DNA of 18,982 nucleotides, taken from positions 1 to 18,982 of the forward strand of contig DATAXP010000063.1 of the NCBI GenBank assembly GCA_036272935.1, written 5' to 3'. Each line of letters begins with the position of its first letter. The stretch's first letter is position 1. The position numbers were made by a program, and so were the translations under genes. Positions 6,696 to 12,312 of this stretch are shown here, piece after piece. Source of the stretch: DATAXP01 sp036272935. Its GTDB lineage: Bacteria; Planctomycetota; Planctomycetia; Pirellulales; PNKZ01. Under the pieces are notes generated by a model, which was not told the DNA's origin, made no database searches, and saw only the letters and a list, made by a program, of their open reading frames with translations.

Positions 6696-7625
6696 ATGGC
6701 CACTGTTGCTCACGACGCCGGACACGCTCATCACCCGCCGAAGCTGATCTATCAGCAGGCGCTGCCGCTGAATAACGGCAAGTTGTTCATGTGGCTGTTT
6801 CTGTCGACGGAGATCATGTTCTTCGCCGCGCTGATCGGCACGTACATTGTCATTCGCTTCGGGGCGGTGGTCTGGCCGTCAACGCACGCCGTGCATCTCA
6901 GCGAGCCGATCGGGGCGTTTAACACGTTCGTGCTGATTTGCTCCAGCGTCACCATTGTGCTTTGCTTCGAGGCGGCGCGCGTGAACAATGCCGCGGGGGC
7001 CAAGGTCTGGATGGCGCTGACGCTAACCCTGGGATGCGTGTTTCTGGGTGTCAAAGGGTACGAGTACACAGCCAAGTTCGACCACGGCATCTACCCGGCC
7101 TATCCCCGCGGCCCGATCTACGAGCGGCCCGACCTGTACTACGGCTCGGGCGTGCGCAAGCGTGTCCAAGAGCACCTACTGCACTACGCGAAGCTGCCTC
7201 CCGAGCAATTGACCGATAAGGGCGGCAAGCCGACCGAGGACGGTGAAAAGCTGGCAATATTGAACCAACTTAAGGACAAGGCCAGCACGTCCGATCCGAC
7301 GGCGCTAGTGAACCTAGCGGCCGAGATTTATCCGCTGCCGCCTTCGGGATCGCACGAGCACGTCCACGGCGGACTTAACGAAACCGAGTCTTGGCTGCGG
7401 CTGCCGATCGTCATTCCCGGCGGCAACATGTGGGCAAGTACGTACTTCCTGCTCACCGGGTTCCATGCCATCCACGTGCTGGTGGGGCTGATCTTCTTCG
7501 CGATCATGCTATTCACCTGGAAGCTCGACGCCACTTGCCATCACGGCGTCGAGAACCTCGGGCTATACTGGCATTTCGTCGACTTGGTGTGGATCTTCCT
7601 GTTCCCGTTGTTGTACTTGTTCTGA
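6696..7625 (+). CDS. coxC: Cytochrome c oxidase subunit III with large soluble insert
   Basis: A 309-residue subunit with five membrane helices at about 30–52, 73–95, 101–121, 243–270 and 288–308. Family motifs are FLSTEIMFFAALIG, YFLLTGFHAIHVLVG and ENLGLYWHFVDLVW. Subunit III stabilises CoxA and proton uptake. Between helices 3 and 4, residues about 126–242 form a soluble, Tyr/Pro/Lys-rich loop of about 115 residues, whereas I expect about 20–30 in ordinary bacterial subunit III. The N-terminus is His-rich (HDAGHAHH). It follows ctaB after 16 bases and is followed by the subunit IV-like gene after 28 bases. Confidence 0.93.
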   Translation: MATVAHDAGHAHHPPKLIYQQALPLNNGKLFMWLFLSTEIMFFAALIGTYIVIRFGAVVWPSTHAVHLSEPIGAFNTFVLICSSVTIVLCFEAARVNNAAGAKVWMALTLTLGCVFLGVKGYEYTAKFDHGIYPAYPRGPIYERPDLYYGSGVRKRVQEHLLHYAKLPPEQLTDKGGKPTEDGEKLAILNQLKDKASTSDPTALVNLAAEIYPLPPSGSHEHVHGGLNETESWLRLPIVIPGGNMWASTYFLLTGFHAIHVLVGLIFFAIMLFTWKLDATCHHGVENLGLYWHFVDLVWIFLFPLLYLF

Positions 7626-7653
7626 ACGCTGGACGTTTTTCGGGTGCTGCCTC

Positions 7654-8193
7654 ATGTCTGATGCCCACGATCCAAAGCCCGTAGTCCACCTGCCGGGAAG
7701 TCCGCACGCCGACCCGCTCGTGCCCAACGGCGAGCACGGCCATCACGAGGCGATGCACGGCGGCAGCCACGGCATTGCCAAGTACGTCTATGTGTTCGTC
7801 GCCTTGTGTCTGCTGACCACCTGCTCGTTCATGACCTACTCCGAAGCGTGGCCGTATCACGACCGCCCGGCGGTGGGGCGTTCATTCATGCTGATCGTCT
7901 CCAGCGCCAAGGCACTGTTGGTGATTTTGTTCTTCATGCACCTGAAGTACGAGGCGGCATGGAAATGGGTGCTCACCGTTCCCGCCTCGGTGATGTCACT
8001 GTTTCTGCTGGCGGCGCTGATCCCCGATATCGGCATGCGCGTGCGCAGATATTCCGAAGAGCGGCGTGAATTGCTGGGGACGCGCACCGACGCACAGCGC
8101 ATCGAGAACGCCAGTGCCGCGCTGCACCCGCACGAAGATCACGCCGATGATCACGCCGATGAACACGGCGCCGCGCCGGCTCACGGTCATTAG
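7654..8193 (+). CDS. Cytochrome c oxidase subunit IV-like membrane protein, His-rich ends
   Basis: A 179-residue protein with three membrane helices at about 41–62, 78–98 and 104–126. The motif SAKALLVILFFMHLKYE (F93-F-M-H96-L-K) is the hallmark of the bacterial subunit IV family (prokaryotic COX4/CyoD-like), a small accessory subunit of haem-copper oxidases. Both ends are soluble and rich in histidine: HHEAMHGGSHG before the first helix and HPHEDHADDHADEHGAAP near the C-terminus. The C-terminal tail contains a 12-bp tandem duplication. His-rich tails could bind copper or another metal, but this is not shown by the sequence alone. It sits directly between coxC and an ABC transporter. Confidence 0.85.
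   Translation: MSDAHDPKPVVHLPGSPHADPLVPNGEHGHHEAMHGGSHGIAKYVYVFVALCLLTTCSFMTYSEAWPYHDRPAVGRSFMLIVSSAKALLVILFFMHLKYEAAWKWVLTVPASVMSLFLLAALIPDIGMRVRRYSEERRELLGTRTDAQRIENASAALHPHEDHADDHADEHGAAPAHGH
8137..8160 (+). repeat. 12-bp tandem duplication encoding DHAD repeats
   Basis: GATCACGCCGAT occurs twice in a row (8137–8148 and 8149–8160), followed by a partial third copy. In frame it encodes D-H-A-D twice in the His-rich tail of the subunit IV-like protein, so the number of His residues could vary by slippage. Confidence 0.8.
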
Positions 8194-8196
8194 CCG

Positions 8197-9129
8197 ATGA
8201 CCGCCTCGGCCGCCATCGGTATCTCGCGGCTGACGCACCGCTACGGTTCGCGCGTCGCGCTCGACGCCCTGGATCTCGACATCGCCCCCGGCGAGCTGTT
8301 CGCCATCCTCGGCCCCAACGGCAGCGGCAAGACCACGCTGTTCCGGCTGCTCTCGACGCTAACCGCTCCGCAGCAAGGATCGATCGAAGTGCTGGGGTGC
8401 GACATCGTGCGCGATCGCCGCGCCGTGCAGCAATCGCTGGGCGTGGTGTTCCAGGCACCGAGCCTCGACAAGAAACTCACCGTGCGCGAGAACCTGCGCT
8501 ACCACGGTCCGCTGGTGGGGCTGTGGGGCCGGGCGCTCGACGAAGCCACGACTGAACTGCTCGCGCGGTTCGACGTGGCCGACCGGGCGGCCGACCTGGC
8601 CGAAACGCTCTCCGGCGGGCTGCGGCGGCGCGTCGAGCTTGCCAAGGGCTTGCTACACCGTCCACCGTTGCTGTTGCTCGATGAGCCGAGCACCGGGCTC
8701 GATCCGGGAGCGCGCAACGACCTGTGGCGGTACCTGCGCGAACTGCGCGAGCACGACGGCGTGACGATCGTGCTGACGACGCACCTGCTGGAAGAGGCGG
8801 ACCGGGCCGATCGCCTGGCGATTTTCGACCGCGGCAAGCTGGTGGCGCTCGATGCTCCCGATCGGCTGCGAGCCACGGTGGCCGGCGACTCGATCACGAT
8901 CGAGACGGCCGACCCGGCGGCGCTGGTCGGCGAACTGTCGCGGCAACTGGGACTGGCTGCCGCGGTGGTCGACGGACGCGTGCGGCTCGAGCATCCCGAC
9001 GGGCCGCGGCTGGTGCCGCGGATCATGGATGCCTGCTCGGCGCGCATCCAAGCGATCACGCTCGGCCGGCCGACGCTCGAAGATGTGTTCATCGCGCGCA
9101 CGGGGCGGAGGATGCAAAACGATGAATGA
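8197..9129 (+). CDS. ABC-2 transporter ATP-binding protein
   Basis: A 310-residue ATPase of the DrrA/NatA-like group that would power the permease encoded next. Motifs: Walker A GPNGSGKT at 39–46, Q-loop Q86 (VVFQAPSLD), signature LSGG at 138–141, Walker B LLLLD162 with catalytic E163, and H-loop H196 (TTHLLEEA). A C-terminal domain of about 90 residues (after 220) resembles the DUF4162-type tail of drug and sodium exporters. The ATG follows the previous stop by 3 bases, and its own stop overlaps the permease start by 8 bases. The substrate is unknown. Its place between oxidase subunit IV and Sco suggests a role in oxidase assembly such as haem or metal handling, by context only. Confidence 0.93.
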   Translation: MTASAAIGISRLTHRYGSRVALDALDLDIAPGELFAILGPNGSGKTTLFRLLSTLTAPQQGSIEVLGCDIVRDRRAVQQSLGVVFQAPSLDKKLTVRENLRYHGPLVGLWGRALDEATTELLARFDVADRAADLAETLSGGLRRRVELAKGLLHRPPLLLLDEPSTGLDPGARNDLWRYLRELREHDGVTIVLTTHLLEEADRADRLAIFDRGKLVALDAPDRLRATVAGDSITIETADPAALVGELSRQLGLAAAVVDGRVRLEHPDGPRLVPRIMDACSARIQAITLGRPTLEDVFIARTGRRMQNDE

Positions 9130-9928
9130 CCTGCGCGTGATCTGGTCGCTGGCGGCGCGCGAGCTGGTGCGATTCTTTCGCCAGCGGAATCGGGTGATCG
9201 GCGCGCTGGGGCAGCCGTTGATCTTTTGGCTGCTGTTCAGCGCGGGGCTGGGGCCGTCGTTTCGTCTGCCGGGCAGCGGGACAGGGGAGGGGGGCGAGTC
9301 GTACGCCGAGTATTTCTTCCCCGGCACCGTGGCGCTGATCCTGCTGTTCACGGCGATCTTCGCCACGATCTCGATCATCGAGGATCGTCGCGAAGGGTTT
9401 TTGCAATCGGTGCTGGTGGCGCCGATTCCCCGCTGGTCGATGGTGTTGGGCAAGCTGTTGGGTGGCACGCTGGTGGCTGTCGCGCAAGGGCTGCTGTTCC
9501 TGCTGCTGGGGCTCACGCTCGGGCTGCACTACAGTGTGGTATCGCTGGTGGCGATCACGGCGTTCATGTTCACGCTGGCACTGGCGCTGACGGGGCTGGG
9601 GTTCGTGATTGCCTGGCGAATGGACTCAACGCAGGGATTCCACGCCGTGATGAGCGTGTTTTTGTTTCCGATGTGGCTGCTGTCGGGGGCGTTCTTCCCG
9701 GCAGAGCATGGCTGGCTGGCCTGGGTGCTTGCGGCCAACCCGATGACGTACGGCGTCGCGGGGCTGCGGCAACTGTTATACTTACACCCGGGCGCCGAGG
9801 CCGGCGCGGCGACGCTCGCGCTCCCCTCGCTGGCGACGTGTTGGATCGTCACCTTGTTATTTGCGGCAATCACGTTCGCGGCCTCGTGCAAGATGGCCGG
9901 CACGCGGACGACGGGAGATTTGTTATGA
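9122..9928 (+). CDS. ABC-2 type transporter permease
   Basis: A 268-residue inner-membrane permease with about six helices: near 24–45, 61–85, 105–127, 138–160, 175–195 and 240–258. The layout (RELVRFFRQRNRVIGALGQP, then EYFFPGTVALI and SIIEDRREGFLQSVLVAP) is that of ABC-2 exporters of the DrrB/NodJ/YadH type. The start overlaps the ATPase gene by 8 bases, showing one transport unit. Its stop overlaps the Sco gene start as ATGA (9925–9928). The transported molecule cannot be named from the sequence. I find no periplasmic binding protein, consistent with an exporter. Confidence 0.9.
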   Translation: MNDLRVIWSLAARELVRFFRQRNRVIGALGQPLIFWLLFSAGLGPSFRLPGSGTGEGGESYAEYFFPGTVALILLFTAIFATISIIEDRREGFLQSVLVAPIPRWSMVLGKLLGGTLVAVAQGLLFLLLGLTLGLHYSVVSLVAITAFMFTLALALTGLGFVIAWRMDSTQGFHAVMSVFLFPMWLLSGAFFPAEHGWLAWVLAANPMTYGVAGLRQLLYLHPGAEAGAATLALPSLATCWIVTLLFAAITFAASCKMAGTRTTGDLL

Positions 9929-10605
9929 GCTTGGCGGTGCGGTTGTGGCTGAGCCTGGTGCTGTTGCTGGTCGGGGCGTACGGGGCGTATTCGTTCTGGC
10001 GACATGCGGCTGTGGCTCGCAGCGATGCGGCGCGCGGCGGCGAGGCGTCGTCGCAGTCGGTGGCGATGAATCGGCCGGCCAGGCCGCTGTCGTCGTTCAC
10101 GTTCACCGAGCGGCACGACGAGAAAGTGAACCTCGGCGACCTGAAAGGGCAGGTGTGGGTGGCGAGCTTCTTCTTCGCCAGTTGCCCGGGCTTCTGTACG
10201 CAGATGAACCAGATCGTCAGCGGCATCCAAAAGGAACTGGTCGACCGTGGAGTGAAGATCGTCAGCATCAGCGTCGACCCGGCGAACGATACACCGGCAA
10301 CGCTGCGCGAGTACGCCAAGCACTTTCATGCCGACGACAAAGGCTGGCTGTTCCTCACGGGTCCGCTCAAGGACGCGCAGGACCTGGGGCAGGACGTGTT
10401 CCACGTCACCGTGCTCGGCAAGGAGCATAGCGACCGGCTGATCCTGGTCGACCGTCACGGCGAGGTTCGCGGCACCTACCATTCGCGCGAAGCCGTCGAC
10501 ATGGCGGCGTTCAAGAAGAAGCTCGATGAGGTGCTGGCGGAGAAATCTCCCGGCCACGAATCGGCGGCGAATGCGGCGGTCACCCAAGTGGAGTCGCCGC
10601 GTTGA
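9925..10605 (+). CDS. SCO1/SenC family copper chaperone for CuA
   Basis: A 226-residue protein with an N-terminal membrane anchor (about 4–22) and a periplasmic thioredoxin-like domain. The copper site is complete: C87-P-G-F-C91 (within SFFFASCPGFCTQMN) and H168 (GKEHSDRLILVD). Sco proteins deliver copper to, or reduce the cysteines of, the CuA site in CoxB. SISVDPANDTPATLREYAK matches the family's D-P-x-x-D-T-P segment. The ATG lies in the ATGA overlap with the permease stop. The last 20 or so residues, after the fold, look disordered. The next gene starts in an overlapping TTGA. Confidence 0.93.
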   Translation: MSLAVRLWLSLVLLLVGAYGAYSFWRHAAVARSDAARGGEASSQSVAMNRPARPLSSFTFTERHDEKVNLGDLKGQVWVASFFFASCPGFCTQMNQIVSGIQKELVDRGVKIVSISVDPANDTPATLREYAKHFHADDKGWLFLTGPLKDAQDLGQDVFHVTVLGKEHSDRLILVDRHGEVRGTYHSREAVDMAAFKKKLDEVLAEKSPGHESAANAAVTQVESPR

Positions 10606-11075
10606 ACGCAAGCGAGACCGCCGGCTTCGGCGTTCACGACCTTCCAGTCGTGAACGCCTCGTTGAACGCCTTCGCCACCGTGCTGCTCGTCGTCGGCTAC
10701 GTGCTGATCAAGCAGCGGCGCGAGACGGCCCACAAATGGACGATGATCGCGGCGTTCGGGGTGAGCATTGTGTTCCTGGCGTGCTACCTGGTTTATCACT
10801 TCCAGGTCGGCAGCGTGAAGTTCACGTATCCCGGGCCGGTGCGCTACGTGTACTACACGATTCTGCTGACCCATGTGTTGCTGGCGGCGACGGTGCCGGT
10901 GCTGGCCCTGGTGACGATCTGGACCGGGCTGCGCGACCGGCGGGCGGCGCATCGCCGCTGGGCCTGGTGGACGTGGCCGATTTGGCTGTACGTCTCGATC
11001 ACCGGGGTGGTGATCTACGTGATGCTGTACCATCTCTGGCCCTCGGCCGAACTGACCAGTACAATGCCGGGGTAG
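10602..11075 (+). CDS. DUF420 membrane protein (CtaM/YozB-like oxidase assembly factor)
   Basis: A 157-residue protein with four membrane helices at about 20–37, 45–67, 81–107 and 124–146. It starts with TTG overlapping the Sco stop (TTGA), with GGAG at 10590–10593 eight bases upstream. Histidines lie near helix ends or inside helices (HKWTM, YHFQVG, LLTHVLLA, AHRRW, LYHLW), as in the DUF420 family. CtaM of Staphylococcus and YozB of Bacillus, which I recall as belonging to this family, are needed for haem A-containing oxidases. That, with the operon position, supports an assembly role. The exact step is not known from the sequence. Confidence 0.85.
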   Translation: MNASETAGFGVHDLPVVNASLNAFATVLLVVGYVLIKQRRETAHKWTMIAAFGVSIVFLACYLVYHFQVGSVKFTYPGPVRYVYYTILLTHVLLAATVPVLALVTIWTGLRDRRAAHRRWAWWTWPIWLYVSITGVVIYVMLYHLWPSAELTSTMPG

Positions 11076-11078
11076 TTC

Positions 11079-11084
11079 GGAGGG
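11079..11084 (+). promoter_or_regulatory. Shine-Dalgarno that decides the start of the CPTC protein
   Basis: GGAGGG at 11079–11084 abuts the ATG at 11085 but is 6 bases from the ATG at 11091. Only the second has workable spacing, so 11091 is chosen as the start. Confidence 0.7.
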
Positions 11085-11090
11085 ATGCAC

Positions 11091-11378
11091 ATGGCCGTGT
11101 TGCGTCGACTTACCGTGGTACTTGCCATCGTCGCCGTCATGGCGGCGACCGTCGAGGCGTGCCCGACCTGCAAGATCGCGCTGGGCACTCACGACAAGGC
11201 GCAAGGCGACCTGGTGAGCGCCTACATGTACAGCATCCTGTTCATGATGGCGATGCCGTTCACGCTGCTCGGCGCCTTCTGCACCTACATGTACGTGCTC
11301 GTAAGGCGCACTCGGCGCAATCCTTCATCCGGCGCGGCTGCGGAGCACGAGCCGGAGCACGAAACGCTGGGCGTGTAA
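11091..11378 (+). CDS. Small membrane protein with exported CPTC motif
   Basis: A 95-residue protein I do not recognise by name. It has a signal-peptide-like start (RR followed by a hydrophobic run to about residue 23), then C24-P-T-C27-K at the predicted mature N-terminus. A second membrane helix spans about 45–71 (Met-rich: YMYSILFMMAMPF), followed by a basic anchor (RRTRR) and an acidic His-containing tail. C24 could be a thioredoxin-like or copper-binding cysteine pair with C27. A lipid-anchored Cys is less likely because the preceding residues (V-E-A) are a poor lipobox. It is the last gene of the oxidase operon, 15 bases after the DUF420 gene, so a role in oxidase biogenesis is the simplest guess. 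An alternative start at 11085 adds two residues. Confidence 0.8.
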   Translation: MAVLRRLTVVLAIVAVMAATVEACPTCKIALGTHDKAQGDLVSAYMYSILFMMAMPFTLLGAFCTYMYVLVRRTRRNPSSGAAAEHEPEHETLGV

Positions 11379-11395
11379 CCGCGCCGCGTCGTTGA

Positions 11396-11416
11396 CCCCC
11401 GGCGGCTCGCCGGGGG
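11396..11416. terminator. Strong hairpin between convergent genes
   Basis: CCCCCGGCG (11396–11404) and CGCCGGGGG (11408–11416) form a perfect 9-bp stem with a GCT loop. The next two to four bases hold the stop of the minus-strand gene. It lies 17 bases after the last operon stop and just past the end of the convergent gene, so it could terminate both. There is no T-tract, and similar G/C palindromes are dispersed in planctomycete genomes, so it may equally be a repeat copy. Confidence 0.6.
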
Positions 11417-11830
11417 CTAAAGGATTAGCTCTTTGCAGCGGCAACGGTGGTCGTGCGCTTTGGGCGCGACGACGGCCGGTTCTGGTTGGCGCGGGTCGAA
11501 GAGCTCGTCGAATGCCATCCACAGCGACCGTGCCCAGCGGAAAAACCAGATCGGAAACACGAGGCAGAAAAACGCCAGTCCCTTGATCAGCACGTGCGAA
11601 TCGATGTCGGTCGTGAAGTACAGCAGGAAGAACGCCGCGGTCACCACCAGGGCGGTCACGCCGTAGTTGAAGTAGATCGAACCAAGGAAGTATCCCGGCT
11701 CGCGCTCGTACCGCAGGCCGCAGGTGGCGCACCGCTCGGGCATGGTGAACCAGCCGCGGAACAACTTACCGCGTCCGCAGCGCGGGCAGCGCAGCCGCAG
11801 GCTTCGCAGGAGGATGGTCGAGAGTCGCAT
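11417..11830 (-). CDS. DUF983 zinc-ribbon membrane protein
   Basis: A 137-residue protein on the minus strand. The N-terminus carries a zinc ribbon: C15-P-R-C18 and C34-A-T-C37, with GRGKLFRGWFTMPERC between. Two membrane helices follow (about 53–72 and 84–104), containing the family's G-Y-F-L-G-S-I-Y-F-N-Y start. The tail ends with HDHRCRC. DUF983 proteins are often encoded in or beside cytochrome oxidase loci, as here, but their biochemical role is not established to my knowledge. No Shine-Dalgarno is visible before the ATG; an upstream TAGAAT (minus strand, 11844–11839) only 8 bases from the start hints at a leaderless or very short leader. It converges on the oxidase operon. Confidence 0.88.
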   Translation of the reverse strand: MRLSTILLRSLRLRCPRCGRGKLFRGWFTMPERCATCGLRYEREPGYFLGSIYFNYGVTALVVTAAFFLLYFTTDIDSHVLIKGLAFFCLVFPIWFFRWARSLWMAFDELFDPRQPEPAVVAPKAHDHRCRCKELIL

Positions 11831-11837
11831 CGGACGA

Positions 11838-11867
11838 TATTCTATTCGACAGTATTCTATTCGACAG
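11838..11867. repeat. Perfect 15-bp tandem duplication upstream of the DUF983 gene
   Basis: TATTCTATTCGACAG occurs twice head to tail (11838–11852 and 11853–11867), 7 bases from the DUF983 start codon. On the minus strand each copy contains TCGAATAGAATA, an AT-rich word that could be a promoter −10 or an operator half-site. The duplication is seen directly; any function is inference. Confidence 0.8.
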
Positions 11868-11949
11868 TCGCGCGGAAATTGAGACGGCTGCTAAGCCGCA
11901 ACCGACGTACTAGGCGATTCCTGAATCCCGATTTCCGATTCCTGGCCCC

Positions 11950-12126
11950 ATGCGATCCGTTGGCCGCGCACTTCAGCACTTGGGTTTGATTCTGGCGCCG
12001 TTTGCCATTCTGCTGCAGATGTCCGGTGGGCTGCCGAAAGGTTGGCAGGAGTTGGCGATGCTCGGCGGCTGCGTCTGCCTGTTCGCGATCGGCAGGTTGC
12101 TGGAAGCGCATGCCCGTGGCCAGTGA
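11950..12126 (+). CDS. Small two-helix membrane protein, 58 residues
   Basis: An uninterrupted frame from ATG 11950 to TGA 12124–12126 encodes a 58-residue hydrophobic protein beginning MRSVGRALQHLGLILAPF. There are two membrane helices, about residues 9–24 and 36–50, separated by a short loop (SGGLPKGWQE). The second ends in C-L-F-A-I-G-R-L-L-E-A-H. The pattern of a short polar start, two helices and a final G-R-x-x-E motif is like small uncharacterised proteins I recall from planctomycetes. It is divergent from the DUF983 gene, with a 119-base gap holding the 15-bp duplication. No ribosome binding site is obvious before the ATG. It is shorter than common gene-finding cut-offs. Function unknown. 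Confidence 0.6.
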   Translation: MRSVGRALQHLGLILAPFAILLQMSGGLPKGWQELAMLGGCVCLFAIGRLLEAHARGQ

Positions 12127-12237
12127 TTTGCGCTCGGAACGGCCCGTCACGGCCAGCGCGGCCGCGTAAAGCGCTTCCACTAAATGACGACAACGAATAT
12201 ACTTATGTGACTCCCATTCTGGTCGACGGGAGGTCGC

Positions 12238-12312
12238 ATGCCGTGGCCAAGGCCCGAAGAGTCGGACCTGCCGATATCGCTGGCGAAGGATGGGTTTTCA
12301 TGGGCTTGGTGA
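12238..12312 (+). other. Possible 24-codon leader ORF overlapping the next gene's start
   Basis: ATG 12238 is preceded by GGGAGG (12228–12233) with 4 bases of spacing and reads 24 codons (MPWPRPEESD...) to TGA 12310–12312. It ends 13 bases inside the PQQ-propeller gene in another frame. It could couple translation to that gene. Alternatively the same GGGAGG may serve an in-frame GTG at 12243 (9-base spacing) that would lengthen the propeller protein by 19 residues. Confidence 0.3.

Noticed and set aside
9529..10611. A 360-codon minus-strand frame
   Set aside because: It is antisense to the ABC permease and Sco genes, which have clear family motifs; its product has none.
12175..12203. Possible sigma-70-like promoter (TTCCAC, 17 bases, TATACT)
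   Set aside because: The −10 word is good but the −35 matches the consensus poorly, and planctomycete promoter rules are not well known. Not strong enough to annotate.
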